NCBI RefSeq assembly: GCF_003443895.1
Contig: NZ_QQOA01000007.1
Span: forward strand, 124,001-188,000
Source of the DNA: Paraburkholderia phosphatilytica
GTDB lineage: Bacteria; Pseudomonadota; Gammaproteobacteria; Burkholderiales; Burkholderiaceae
Direction of reading: 5' to 3'
Length of the DNA stretch: 64,000 bases
In this document: piece by piece, positions 42,756 through 51,776 of the stretch
Position numbering within the stretch: position 1 is the first letter of the stretch
Layout of the letters: the number at the start of each line of letters is the position of its first letter
Position numbers and translations under genes: made by a program
The notes under the pieces: generated by a model
What the model was told of the DNA's origin: nothing
Database searches by the model: none
Seen by the model: the letters and a program-made list of their open reading frames with translations, nothing else

Positions 42756-43812
42756 GCTGGGGCATTCCTTTGAGAGAGCCGATCTTCAGCGACCCATCGT
42801 CGTGTTCGTCGGTAGACATGGGCTCCACGTGAGGTGTTGACTGCGATGCGTTCGTGCCGACGGAGGACGGATCGCTCGAAGCGAGTTCGTCGAACATTGC
42901 GACGGCCGGCACGAAGAACAGGCCGCCCGTGATCGCGCGACTGTAGTCGAGCAGCCGGTCGTAGTTGCCCGGCGGCCGCCCGACGAACATGTTGTCGAGC
43001 ATCTGTTCGAGCGGCGCGGGCGAGCGTGCATAGCCGATGAAATACGTGCCGAACTCTTTCGCGCCGGGATGGCCGAACGCCATGTTGTGGCGCAGGATCT
43101 TCACTTCCTCGCCGTTCTCGTCGAGCGTCGTGAGCGAACTGTGCGACGACGAAGGCTTCACCGCCGCATTCAGTTCGATATCGGAGAGCTTCGTGCGGCC
43201 GATCACGCGCTCCTGCTGTTCGACGGTCAGCGCATTCCACGCAGACATGTCGTGCAGATACTTCTGCACCATCACGTAGCTGCCACCCGCGTACGTCGGG
43301 TCTTCGTCGCCGATCGTCGTGAACTTCACGGCTTCGTTGCCGGCCGGATTCTCGGTACCGTCGACGAAACCGATGATGCCGCGCAGGTCGAAGTAGCGAA
43401 AGCCGTGCACCTCGTCGACTACGGTCAGCGAATCGCCCAGCGGTTCGAGCAGTTGCGTCGCGAGCTCGAAGCACAGGTCCATGTGGTCCGCGCGAATGTG
43501 CAGCAGCACGTCGCCGGGCGTTGCGGGCGCGTGGCGCCCGGCTGGACCAGTCTCGCGAAACGGATGCAGCGCGGCGGGACGCGGCGCGCCGAAGAGCCGG
43601 TCCCACGCGTCGGACCCGAAGCCGCAGACGCACGACAGATTCGCAGTCGGCGCGCGTGCGCCGACGGACCGGACCAGCGCCGCGATGTCGGCGCACCATG
43701 CGCGCACGGCGGCGGCATCGTCGCTGGACGTGCCGACGGTCGCGACCATGAAGATCGCGCTTCGCGTGACGGGAAGACAGACGGCTTGCGACTCGGGAAT
43801 GTCGTTGAGCAT
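42748..43812 (-). CDS. Dye-decolourising peroxidase, encapsulin cargo
   Basis: A 354-residue haem peroxidase of the B-type DyP family. Marks are the GxxDG motif in GFVDGTENPAGNEA, YVMVQKYLHDMSAWNALT, the KILRHNMAFG stretch holding the probable proximal haem His, and FGTYFIGYARSP. The C-terminus ends with DGSLKIGSLKG, a clear encapsulin-targeting peptide joined by a flexible Ser/Thr/Asp-rich linker. The start at 43812 is chosen because upstream residues are unlike the family. It is the first gene of a two-gene operon with the encapsulin. A role against oxidative stress is inferred from homologues. Confidence 0.95.
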   Translation of the reverse strand: MLNDIPESQAVCLPVTRSAIFMVATVGTSSDDAAAVRAWCADIAALVRSVGARAPTANLSCVCGFGSDAWDRLFGAPRPAALHPFRETGPAGRHAPATPGDVLLHIRADHMDLCFELATQLLEPLGDSLTVVDEVHGFRYFDLRGIIGFVDGTENPAGNEAVKFTTIGDEDPTYAGGSYVMVQKYLHDMSAWNALTVEQQERVIGRTKLSDIELNAAVKPSSSHSSLTTLDENGEEVKILRHNMAFGHPGAKEFGTYFIGYARSPAPLEQMLDNMFVGRPPGNYDRLLDYSRAITGGLFFVPAVAMFDELASSDPSSVGTNASQSTPHVEPMSTDEHDDGSLKIGSLKGMPQHE

Positions 43813-43928
43813 CGGGCGTGGACTCGGGTTGGACCGCTCGAGCAATGTCGGCCGGGATCGACCGCTGGAACCTGCCTGCAAGCATTGAAACGAATGGCGC
43901 AACCTGGCGCGGAGGCGCGCGTCATTCA

Positions 43929-43957
43929 GTGATAGTTGCAAACGAAAAGAAATGCAA
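43929..43957 (-). promoter_or_regulatory. Candidate promoter of the DyP-encapsulin operon
   Basis: On the minus strand TTGCAT (43957-43952), a 17-bp spacer and TATCAC (43934-43929) lie in an AT-rich patch about 120 bp before the peroxidase start. The 282-bp gap from 43813 to 44094 holds no gene. Confidence 0.5.
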
Positions 43958-44094
43958 AGCGTTGCGCGACGACGAGTCACCCCGTTTGCGATGAAAGCTC
44001 AAAGCCTCAGCGCATGGACGCCGCGTTCATCCGACGATACCGCCGTTCCATGCCACGCGCGTGACGCTCCCCGGTACGCGCCGGATGCCCGGGC

Positions 44095-44967
44095 TCACAC
44101 CAGCAGTTGCCGCGCGAGCACCTGGCGCGCCTGCACGACCGTATCGCGCTCGCCATGCAGCGGCGGCGTCAGCGAGAACACCGCCTCGGGCAGCGCCGGC
44201 AGCCGGTGTTTCGGGCCGAGCCGCACGAGCCCGTCGCCGATCGACGATGCACTCAGACAGCCGACGCCCAGCCCGGCCACGAGCATCGACTGCAACCCCG
44301 CCACGCCCGATGCGCTGTGCACGAGCGCATAGCGGATGCGCTGCGCTTCGAGCGAATGCACGGCGATCTGGTGCAGCAGACAGTCGCCCGGCAGCAGCAC
44401 GAGCGGCAGCGGATCGGGCAGCTGATCGGCGAGCGTGGGCGCGCAGACCCAGTAGAGCTGCTCGCGGCGAAGCTCCCAGCGCGGGTCCGGCACGGCGGGC
44501 CGCACCGGGCCGGCCGACAGGTTCATCACGACGCCGAGATCGAGCTGTCCCTTCGCGTGCGCCTGCTCGATCTCCGTGCTCTTCATCGTACTCACGTGCA
44601 GGCTCAGTTGCGGATAACACTCGCGCAGCCGCGCCAGCATCCCGGCAACTTCATGGGTACGGAAGTAGTCTGTAATGGCGACGCGCAGTTCGCCCTTGAT
44701 CGCCTGACCGCGCATTTCATCGAACGCCGCCTCGTTCAGCGCGACGATGCGCCGCGCGCGCTCCAGCAGCAGCGTGGCCGCGGGCGTAAGCTCGATGCCG
44801 CGCTTGCTGCGCACGAACAGCGGCACGCCGGCGCGCACCTCGAGCTTGCGCATCTGCTCGCTGACAGTGGATTGCGACAGATGCAGCGACGGCGCGGCCG
44901 CGGACAGACTGCCCGAGTCCGCCACCACGGTGAAAGTTCGCAACTGGTCGAGTTCGAAGCCGCGCAT
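44095..44967 (-). CDS. LysR-family transcriptional regulator
   Basis: A 290-residue regulator with the LysR winged helix at the N-terminus (FELDQLRTFTVVADSGSLSAAAPSLHLSQSTVSEQMRKLE) and a periplasmic-binding-like effector domain (about 90-285, LRVAITDYFR, LDLGVVMN, GVAGLQSMLVAGLGVGCLSA). The start at 44967 fits the family; an upstream in-frame ATG would run through the operator-like dyad. It is divergent from an MFS transporter gene, which it probably regulates. The effector is unknown. Confidence 0.9.
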   Translation of the reverse strand: MRGFELDQLRTFTVVADSGSLSAAAPSLHLSQSTVSEQMRKLEVRAGVPLFVRSKRGIELTPAATLLLERARRIVALNEAAFDEMRGQAIKGELRVAITDYFRTHEVAGMLARLRECYPQLSLHVSTMKSTEIEQAHAKGQLDLGVVMNLSAGPVRPAVPDPRWELRREQLYWVCAPTLADQLPDPLPLVLLPGDCLLHQIAVHSLEAQRIRYALVHSASGVAGLQSMLVAGLGVGCLSASSIGDGLVRLGPKHRLPALPEAVFSLTPPLHGERDTVVQARQVLARQLLV

Positions 44968-44985
44968 GGTCTGGGTCCACCATCT

Positions 44986-45000
44986 ATCGATTAACTCGAT
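44986..45000. promoter_or_regulatory. Candidate LysR operator
   Basis: ATCGA-TTAAC-TCGAT is a perfect dyad with an AT-rich centre inside the 124-bp gap between the divergent LysR and MFS genes. It is flanked by ATCT and GGATAT that lengthen the symmetry. Confidence 0.5.
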
Positions 45001-45091
45001 GGATATTACCACCTATTCCAGCTTTTCCGTCAGATGCGCGAGCGGCAGAATATCGTTTCGATCGACTGCTCTCTTCCCGACAGGCTCCCCG

Positions 45092-46555
45092 ATGCCCGAC
45101 AACGCCCTCGCCACCGCCTCACCCATCGCCAAAGCACCCTGCACGCCCGCCCATCGTCACCACGGCTGGGCACTCGTGGTGCTGCTGGTCGGCGCGATCC
45201 TGCCGCCGCTCGACTACTTCATCGTCAACCTCGCGCTGCCGGCCATCCACGACGGCGTGGCCGCCAGCTCGGCGCAGCTCCAGCTGGTGATCTCAGCCTA
45301 CGCGTGCGCGAATGCCGTGATGCAGATCACCGGCGGCCGGCTCGGCGACCTGTACGGCCGCAAGCGGATGTTCATGCTCGGCATGGCGGGCTTCGTGATA
45401 GCGTCGGCGGTGTGCGGTTTTGCGGCGAGCGGCTCGGTGCTGGTGGCGGGGCGCGTGCTGCAAGGGCTGTTCGCCGCGATTCTCACGCCGCAGGTGCTGG
45501 CCACGATCCGCAGCGTGTTCACGCCGCAGGAACAGGTGCGCGTGATGGGTTTCTTCGGCTTCGTGTACGGCGTCGCGGCGGTGATCGGGCAGCTCGGCGG
45601 CGGAGCGTTGATCAGCCTGCATCCGTTCGGGCTCGGCTGGCGCTCGATCTTCCTCGTCAATCTGCCGATCGGCGTGCTGGCGCTCGTCGGCAGCTGGCGC
45701 TTCATTCCCGAGAGCCGGCCGCCGCGCGGCGCGCGCATCGATCTGCCGGGCACGCTGCTGCTGTCGCTGTTCCTGCTGATGCTCGTCTACCCGCTCACGC
45801 GCGGCCGCGAGGAAGGCTGGCCGCTGTGGATGCAGCTGTGCCTGATCGGCACGCTGCCGGTGCTCGCGCTGCTGCTGCGGGTGGAATGGCGCAAGCTGTC
45901 GGCGGGTCAGGATCCGCTGCTGGATCTGCGCCTGTTCCGTCATCCGGTGGTGGCGCTCGGGCTGGTGCTGGCGTTCCTGTTCTATACGCTGAGCGCGTTC
46001 TTCCTGACCTACGGCATCTGGCTGCAAAGCGGCCTCGGCTGGTCGCCGCTGATGTCGGGGCTCGCGATCCTGCCGTTCGGGCTCGGCTTTCTCGCGAGTC
46101 CGCTGTTCACCACGCGCCTCGTGCAGCGCTTCGGCGGGCATCGCGTGCTGACGCTCGGGTTCGCGTCGATCGCGTGCGGACTCGGGCTCGCGGCCGCGCT
46201 CGCCGGCGCGAGTGCGCCGCCGGCCGGCTTCTATCTGGGGCTCGCGGCGATGGGTATCGGCCAGGGGCTGGTGCTGCCGTCCGTCGTGCGGATCGTGCTC
46301 GCCGAAGTGAACCCCGAACGCGCGGGCGTCGCGTCGGGCATGATCACCGCCACTTTGCAGATTGGCGCGGCGGTCGGCGCGGCGACGCTCGGTGGCCTGT
46401 TCTTCTCGAAGCTCGGCGCGCAACCCGGCGCGCACGACTACGCGCTGGCGTTCAAGCTGTCGATGTTCGCGCTCGTCGCGATCATCGCGCTCTGCACGGG
46501 GCTCTCGATGGCGCTCGGGCCGCTGCACCGGCGCGCGCACGTGGTTGTGGGGTGA
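45092..46555 (+). CDS. MFS transporter, DHA2 type
   Basis: A 487-residue inner-membrane transporter with about 14 spans. Motif D1-like LDYFIVNLALPAIHDGV, motif A GRLGDLYGRKRMFMLG and motif C-like GVAAVIGQLGGGALISLHPFGLGWRSIFLVN are visible, as is PLLDLRLFRHP before the second half. The start at 45092 was taken from family length. It is divergent from a LysR regulator, suggesting inducible efflux of a small molecule. It differs clearly from the TetR-linked transporter at 14865. Confidence 0.9.
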   Translation: MPDNALATASPIAKAPCTPAHRHHGWALVVLLVGAILPPLDYFIVNLALPAIHDGVAASSAQLQLVISAYACANAVMQITGGRLGDLYGRKRMFMLGMAGFVIASAVCGFAASGSVLVAGRVLQGLFAAILTPQVLATIRSVFTPQEQVRVMGFFGFVYGVAAVIGQLGGGALISLHPFGLGWRSIFLVNLPIGVLALVGSWRFIPESRPPRGARIDLPGTLLLSLFLLMLVYPLTRGREEGWPLWMQLCLIGTLPVLALLLRVEWRKLSAGQDPLLDLRLFRHPVVALGLVLAFLFYTLSAFFLTYGIWLQSGLGWSPLMSGLAILPFGLGFLASPLFTTRLVQRFGGHRVLTLGFASIACGLGLAAALAGASAPPAGFYLGLAAMGIGQGLVLPSVVRIVLAEVNPERAGVASGMITATLQIGAAVGAATLGGLFFSKLGAQPGAHDYALAFKLSMFALVAIIALCTGLSMALGPLHRRAHVVVG

Positions 46556-46720
46556 CGGCAAGACGCGACCGTCACGCGCGCTTCGCTTCGAACGCGGTCC
46601 GCGCAGCATTCATGCGCGAGGCGGCATGCGGGCGCGGCGGGCTACATCACTGCGTTGCGGCATAATCGTCGGGCTGTGTCGCTCCCGCTCAGTTCACCCT
46701 CACTCCGCAACGAGGCAACG

Positions 46721-47740
46721 ATGACTGCCCGACTCGACGCGCCGATCGCCGCGAAATTCGCGGACCTGGCGCTCGCGCATCTGACGCGCGAATATCCGAA
46801 CAAGCTCACGCATGCGCTCGCCGGTCCTGAAGATGTGCAGGGACCGCGCGCGCTGCATCCGATTTTCTATGGCAGCTACGACTGGCATTCGTGCGTGCAC
46901 GGTTACTGGCTCGTGCTGCATCTGCTCGCGCGTTTTCCGGATCTGCCGCAGGCGGCGCGAATCGTCGCGACAGTTGATGAACACTTCACGCCGCACAACG
47001 TGGCGGGCGAATGCGCGTACCTGAACCTGCCGCACAATCGCGGCTTCGAGCGGCCGTATGGCTGGGCGTGGCTGCTTGCGCTGTCGGCGCAGCTCGAAGC
47101 GCTCGATGAACGCAGCGTGCCGCAGGCCGCCGCGTGGAAGCGCGACTTCGCGCCGCTGACGGAGATTTTCGTCGAGCGCTTCAGCGAGTTCCTGCCGAAG
47201 GCGACCTATCCGCTGCGCGTTGGCACGCACTTCAACATGGCGTTCGCGCTCGCGCTCACGCTCGACTTCGCGCGGCAGACGTCGCGCGCGTCGCTCGAAG
47301 CGCTGGTTGTGGACACAGCGAAACGCTGGTATCTGAACGACGCCGGCTGCCAGGCGTGGGAACCGGCCGGCGACGAGTTTCTGTCGCCGTCGCTAATGGA
47401 AGCCGAACTGATGCGCCGCGTGCTGCCGGGCGATGCGTTCGTCGGCTGGTTCACGCGCTTCCTGCCCGATCTCGCCGCGAGCGAACCCGCGACGCTCTTC
47501 ACGCCCGTCACCGTCACCGATCGCTCCGACGGCAAGATCGCGCACCTCGACGGGCTGAACCTGAGCCGCGCGTGGTGCCAGCGGTCGCTGGCTCGCGCGT
47601 TGCCCGCGGGCGATCCGCGCATCGCGCTGCTCGACGATGCCGCGAACCGGCATCTCGATTCCGCGCTGGCTCACGTCGCCGGCGACTACATGGGCGAGCA
47701 CTGGCTCGCAAGTTTCGCGACGCTCGCGCTGGAGGCGTGA
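46721..47740 (+). CDS. DUF2891 family protein
   Basis: A 339-residue cytosolic protein with segments typical of DUF2891: ALHPIFYGSYDWHSCVHGYWLVLHLLARFP, ECAYLNLPHNRGFERPYGWAWLLALSAQLE, VGTHFNMAFALALTLDFAR, WEPAGDEFLSPSLMEAELMRRVLP, HLDGLNLSRAWCQRSLA and VAGDYMGEHWLASFATLAL. It is rich in Trp and His and predicted to be an alpha/alpha barrel; no catalysis is proven. CGAGG lies seven bases before the ATG. Confidence 0.88.
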   Translation: MTARLDAPIAAKFADLALAHLTREYPNKLTHALAGPEDVQGPRALHPIFYGSYDWHSCVHGYWLVLHLLARFPDLPQAARIVATVDEHFTPHNVAGECAYLNLPHNRGFERPYGWAWLLALSAQLEALDERSVPQAAAWKRDFAPLTEIFVERFSEFLPKATYPLRVGTHFNMAFALALTLDFARQTSRASLEALVVDTAKRWYLNDAGCQAWEPAGDEFLSPSLMEAELMRRVLPGDAFVGWFTRFLPDLAASEPATLFTPVTVTDRSDGKIAHLDGLNLSRAWCQRSLARALPAGDPRIALLDDAANRHLDSALAHVAGDYMGEHWLASFATLALEA

Positions 47741-47773
47741 GGTTGTGAGCACAAGCGGTGCGGCGGCTCCCGA

Positions 47774-47800
47774 TAGATCCTGGTAGATCCCGGTAGATAA
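47774..47800. repeat. Three TAGATCC-type direct repeats
   Basis: TAGATCC, TAGATCC and TAGATAA start at 47774, 47784 and 47794, exactly 10 bp apart, in the 84-bp gap between convergent genes. Confidence 0.55.
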
Positions 47801-47824
47801 CAACAAACCACCGCCGCCGCCCTT

Positions 47825-48556
47825 TTACCGCTTCCCGCACCACTCCGCGTAAGCGGCCATCGTTTCCTCGTTCGGCGGATAGGTGCCGCGCAACGGCCGC
47901 CCTTCCGCAATGCGTTCGGTGATGAACGCTTCGAGGCGCTCCTGCTCGGTCGCGTCGCGCGCGACTTCCTCCGCCATCTCCTTCGGCACGATCACGACGC
48001 CGTCCGCATCCGCGACGACGATGTCGCCCGGATACACCGGCACGCCGCCGCATGCGATCGGCACATTCATATCCACCGCGTGATGCTTCGCGAGGTTGAG
48101 CGTCGGCGCGGCGCCCGCGCACCAGAGCGGCAGGCCGAGCTCGGCGATCGTGCCGCTGTCGCGCACCGGGCCGTCGGACACCATGCCGGCGACGCCGCGC
48201 GTCTTCAGCCGCAGCGCGAGGATCGATCCGACCGACGCCGTCGCGGTCTCACGGCGGCAGTCCTGCACCAGCACGCTGCCCGGCGGCGCCGATTCGACCG
48301 CCTTGCGTTGCGGATGGTCCGGGTTCTGGAACACGCCGACGTGGTCGAGGTCCTCGCGCGCGGGAATGTTGCGCAGCGTGAACGCCGGCCCGACCAGGTT
48401 CGGCGCACCCGGCGCCGGCTTCACGAGCGGCGCGACCCCTTGCAGGAACACGTTGCGCAGACCGCGCTTGAAAAGCTGGGTGGTCAGCGTCGCAGTGCTG
48501 ACGTGGCGCAGCTGTTCGAGCGCGGCGTCGCTGACGCGTTGGTCCGATGCAGTCAT
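47825..48556 (-). CDS. RraA-like family protein (HMG aldolase/demethylmenaquinone methyltransferase-like fold)
   Basis: A 243-residue protein of the RraA/4-hydroxy-4-methyl-2-oxoglutarate aldolase superfamily. Marks are ATLTTQLFKRGLRNVFLQGV, VGPAFTLRNIPAREDL, LVQDCRRETATASVGSILALRLKTRGVAGMVSDGPVRDSG (with the Asp/Arg pair) and GVPVYPGDIVVADADGVVIVP. Many genes annotated as RraA are metabolic aldolases or hydratases; the length above 230 and the FKRGLRNVFLQG segment fit the larger metabolic type. The substrate is unknown. Confidence 0.85.
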   Translation of the reverse strand: MTASDQRVSDAALEQLRHVSTATLTTQLFKRGLRNVFLQGVAPLVKPAPGAPNLVGPAFTLRNIPAREDLDHVGVFQNPDHPQRKAVESAPPGSVLVQDCRRETATASVGSILALRLKTRGVAGMVSDGPVRDSGTIAELGLPLWCAGAAPTLNLAKHHAVDMNVPIACGGVPVYPGDIVVADADGVVIVPKEMAEEVARDATEQERLEAFITERIAEGRPLRGTYPPNEETMAAYAEWCGKR

Positions 48557-49175
48557 ACGGTACTCCGGATAAGTGGTCAGTTGTCTGACAGGTTGCGTGA
48601 CGCGTCATCGTACCCCGCGCCTGCGGCCGTTGGGAAGCGGGATCGTCACGAAGCAAGGCCCTGCACGGAATGATAGCGCGCGCCGCGGTGCGATCGAGGT
48701 CGCGCCCGGTCGCGCGCAATCTTGTCAGGCAACCGCTCGCGACACCCGTCGCCATGCTCGGTCCAGCAGGCCTCCGACACGTAATCGTTACCTCCCGTTA
48801 CATCCTCACTCACATCTTGTTACTTCTCGTTACTTCTTGTTTTGCGAATTTTTAACGTTTGCGAGCATTTCTTTTCGGCGTTTTCACGACAGAGCAAATC
48901 CGACCGATACACTCGCAACGCGCCAGGAATTTCCTTCCTGATTGCAGGTGGCAGTCTGGCAATCGTCTAATTAAACAGTAAAAGATGCCGTAAATTAGAG
49001 CAAGCATCGGAATATATTGCCGCCACCCCATACCGATCGCCGGCGCTCTCAATAGCGACGGCATCCGGCTGAAGCGTCGTCACAGGCCCCCCTTCCGCGC
49101 CATGCCCGCCCATCCCGTCGTACCGATCACGCGTGATCTCGAACCGAACGCGTGGTTTTAATCAGGAATCCTATC
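48557..49175. other. AT-rich gene-free region with phased GTTAC repeats
   Basis: No credible gene is found. At 48787, 48797, 48819 and 48829 there are four copies of GTTACNTC, with a related GTTTTGCG at 48839; the spacing is 10, 22, 10 and 10 bp. The stretch from 48780 to 49020 is AT-rich compared with the rest of the window. It probably holds the promoter and regulatory sites of the secreted protein gene at 49176. Confidence 0.55.
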
Positions 49176-50570
49176 GTGTCGCTGAAAAAATCGTTTAACG
49201 CAGTGCGCGCGCTCCGCGCTGCCGCCGTCTCCGCGTCGACGGACGCCGCCCCGGCCGCGGGTACGCTGCAATCGCGCCGCCGGTTTCTCACCGGCCTTGC
49301 GATGGGCGCCGGGTCGCTTGCGCTCGCCGCCTGCGGCGGTGGCAGCGAAGGCACCAGCACGCTGAGCGAAGCGGCCGTTGCCGCGTCCGCGAAAAGCACG
49401 AAAGCGACGACGCTCGTCGAGTCCGCGTCGGGCACGACGGTCCCGTCCGGAACGTCGATCATCGACGGCAACCTGATCAAGTGGACGCTCTCGAGCGGCA
49501 AGGTGATGCGGGCGGGCGTGAACACGGGCTGCCCGGTCAGCGCGGCGCTGGTGCTCTACTGGAATCACACGATCTACGCGCGCAACGCGAACGGCACGTG
49601 GTACATCAACGTGAACAACGTGTGGAAGGTGTCGGCGGATCCGCGCCTCACGTCGACGCCGATCTTCTACGGCATGAACGGCCATCCGCTCGATAACGTC
49701 GGTGCGTTCGCGACGCAGACGCCCGCGCAGCAGATCGCAACGCTCGTCGATCTCGGCGTGACCGTCTATCGTCTGGACTGCTACGGCGCGACGAGCGATG
49801 CGCAAACGATCCTCACCTACGCGCAGCTCGGCGCGGCGAACGGCGTGACGATCGTGCCGTGCTTCGCGATGAGCCAGCCGATGATGATGTCGAGCGAGCA
49901 GGACAACTACAACTGGGCGTACCAGTGCGGCATCAACATCGCATCGGTGCTGAGCGCTTACTGCCCGATCTATGAGATCGGCAACGAGATCGACCAGTGG
50001 TGCTCGATCGGCGTCGGCGAAACGGCGGCTTCGTTCGACAACACGCGCTACCAGCTGGTGCGCGGCTTCCTGCGCGGCGCGGCGGACGGCATCCACTCGG
50101 TGCAGCCGAACGCGAAGATCATCCGCGGCGGCTGCGTGACGACCGAGGTCGGCTTCAACAACATGCTGTGGAACGGCACGCAGCCCGACGGCACCACGGG
50201 TCATCCGCTCGTGCAGTGGGACTACACCGGCTGGCACTGGTACGAGACGAGCGGCGATATCGTGTCGGCCTACGACGGCACGTCGACCTCGCTGAACGTG
50301 CTGCAGAACCTGCAGCAGTACGGCGTGCCGGTGTGGCTGACGGAGGTGGGCTTCAATCCGGGCGATGCGGATCAGGGTGCGGCCTACATCTCGAAGGCGC
50401 TCGCGGAGTACGTTGCGGACCGCGCGAAATACAACATCGCGGGCATCTGCTTCTACGAACTCTACGACGTCACCGGCGACGGCAACTTCGGCCTGATCCA
50501 GAACGACGGCGTGACGAAGAAGCAGGGGTATGCGGCGTTCAAGAACTTCATCGCGAGCAATCCGGCGTGA
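49176..50570 (+). CDS. Tat-exported lipoprotein, glycoside-hydrolase-like (clan A TIM barrel)
   Basis: A 464-residue protein. The N-terminal region has a twin-arginine signal (QSRRRFLTG) and a lipobox-like LALAACGGG. After a low-complexity linker, the catalytic barrel contains FYGMNGHPLDN, VYRLDCYGATSD, YEIGNEIDQW (acid/base Glu after Asn), WDYTGWHWYE and VWLTEVGFNPG (nucleophile Glu). This is the NE...TE(x)G pattern of GH39/PslG-like or related endo-glycosidases. The substrate is unknown and could be an exopolysaccharide. The GTG at 49176 has AGGAA upstream and is preferred to the GTG at 49152. No polysaccharide biosynthesis cluster is adjacent. Confidence 0.82.
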   Translation: MSLKKSFNAVRALRAAAVSASTDAAPAAGTLQSRRRFLTGLAMGAGSLALAACGGGSEGTSTLSEAAVAASAKSTKATTLVESASGTTVPSGTSIIDGNLIKWTLSSGKVMRAGVNTGCPVSAALVLYWNHTIYARNANGTWYINVNNVWKVSADPRLTSTPIFYGMNGHPLDNVGAFATQTPAQQIATLVDLGVTVYRLDCYGATSDAQTILTYAQLGAANGVTIVPCFAMSQPMMMSSEQDNYNWAYQCGINIASVLSAYCPIYEIGNEIDQWCSIGVGETAASFDNTRYQLVRGFLRGAADGIHSVQPNAKIIRGGCVTTEVGFNNMLWNGTQPDGTTGHPLVQWDYTGWHWYETSGDIVSAYDGTSTSLNVLQNLQQYGVPVWLTEVGFNPGDADQGAAYISKALAEYVADRAKYNIAGICFYELYDVTGDGNFGLIQNDGVTKKQGYAAFKNFIASNPA

Positions 50571-50600
50571 AGCATGCCCGCCGCATGAAATGAAAGGAGG

Positions 50601-50861
50601 CTAGTCGAAGTCGCGCGTTTCCAGCTCGACCGACTGGCCGCCGTTCGATTCGAGCACGCGCCGGGCGGCCGTCTCGATCCTCTGGCGATTCGCCTCGAAC
50701 GACGCGATCAATTGATGGGACGACGTACCCTGGTTCCCGAAGTGATCGTTTAGTGCATCGAGCGAAACACTACACCAGACCTCCTTGCCGCTGACACTCG
50801 CTTCGAATGCGACTCGCGCGGCGGCTACCACATGCCGCCGGCTGGTAAATTCGATCGTCAT
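50601..50861 (-). CDS. DUF1488 family protein
   Basis: A short 86-residue protein. It begins ITIEF-like (MTIEFTSRRHVV) and shows VWCSVSLDALNDHFG and ANRQRIETAARRVLESNG, a pattern typical of the DUF1488 family found widely in proteobacteria, without known function. It lies convergent to the lipoprotein gene, 30 bp away. No signal peptide. The 406-bp gap upstream holds no gene. Confidence 0.82.
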   Translation of the reverse strand: MTIEFTSRRHVVAAARVAFEASVSGKEVWCSVSLDALNDHFGNQGTSSHQLIASFEANRQRIETAARRVLESNGGQSVELETRDFD

Positions 50862-51219
50862 TTTCCGTTCTCCATGGTTGCCAGAATCGCTTCGCGGCCG
50901 GTCCTACCGCGCGACGTCGGTCATGCAACGCCCACGGTGCGTCGCCGCGTGGATACGCACAGCGCGCGCCGGCCTCCCGGGCGCCTTTTTTCAGGCTGTT
51001 TGCTGGTTCAGCAAGCACCGGTCCCGAATGCACGCAGCGCACTTGCACTGTACTGCGGATCGAGGCCCTCTGGGCTGGCTCCGGTCCAACCCTGATTTTC
51101 CACTGAAGAATCACCCCATGCTGCCGTTAATCCGGCTGGACGGGCGCGTCGCGGCAACGTTGAGCGCTCCCTCCGCGAGCGGCACGGGGTCCGCGCGCGA
51201 CCACAAGAAAGCAAGGACG

Positions 51220-51239
51220 GACCGACGCAGAGGTCGGTC
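51220..51239 (+). other. Leader hairpin before the DUF2199 gene
   Basis: GACCGAC-GCAGAG-GTCGGTC is a perfect 7-bp stem 28 bp before the ATG at 51268. It could influence translation initiation. The surrounding 50862-51267 gap holds no gene. Confidence 0.35.
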
Positions 51240-51267
51240 ATATCGTTCTCACGAGGGTGTCGAACCG

Positions 51268-51774
51268 ATGTTCAGGTTTCAATGCAGTCAATGCGAAGCG
51301 TGGCACGAAGAACTGCCGCGCATCGGATTCGCGATGCCGGACAATCTCAGGAACATTCCCGCGGGCCTGCGCGACGGGCGCGCGTGGTGGTCCGATGACG
51401 TCTGCGTCATCGACAACCGGCAGTTCTATGCGCGCGCGCGTCTCGAGATTCCGGTCAGCGGCTCGGGCGAGCCATTCGTGTGGGACATGTGGGTGTCGCT
51501 CAGCGAAAAGAGCTTCTACGACTATCTCGGCGCGGTCGATCGCGGGCGGGCGGGCGGCCCGTACTTCAGCTGGCTCGCGAACGTGCTGCCCGGCTATCCG
51601 ACGCCGATCGGCCTGAAGTCGCAGATGCGTCCGCAGGCCAGCGGCACGAAACCGATGATCGTGCTGGAACGCTCACGTCATCCGCTTTCGGTGGATTTTC
51701 ACGAAGGCATGCCGCAGCAGCGCGCCGAAGCACTGTGCGAGTTCGCGCAGCATCGGGCGATCCTGCCGCACTGA
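51268..51774 (+). CDS. DUF2199 domain protein
   Basis: A 168-residue cytosolic protein with a CxxCxxWH start (FQCSQCEAWHEELPRIGF), CVIDNRQFYARARLEIPV, FVWDMWVSLSEKSFYDY, PYFSWLANVLPGYP and LERSRHPLSVDFHEGMPQQRAEAL. These match the DUF2199 pattern. The N-terminal Cys pair may bind zinc. It is convergent with the RDD gene, with two bases between the stops. Function unknown. Confidence 0.85.
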   Translation: MFRFQCSQCEAWHEELPRIGFAMPDNLRNIPAGLRDGRAWWSDDVCVIDNRQFYARARLEIPVSGSGEPFVWDMWVSLSEKSFYDYLGAVDRGRAGGPYFSWLANVLPGYPTPIGLKSQMRPQASGTKPMIVLERSRHPLSVDFHEGMPQQRAEALCEFAQHRAILPH

Positions 51775-51776
51775 TC

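Noticed and set aside
48787-48846. Possible CRISPR-like repeat array
   Set aside because: Repeat units are only 8 bp with 2-14-bp gaps; no repeat-spacer architecture and no cas genes.
48852-49064. 70-codon minus-strand frame in the AT-rich gap before the lipoprotein gene
   Set aside because: No family pattern and no ribosome site; the region looks regulatory.
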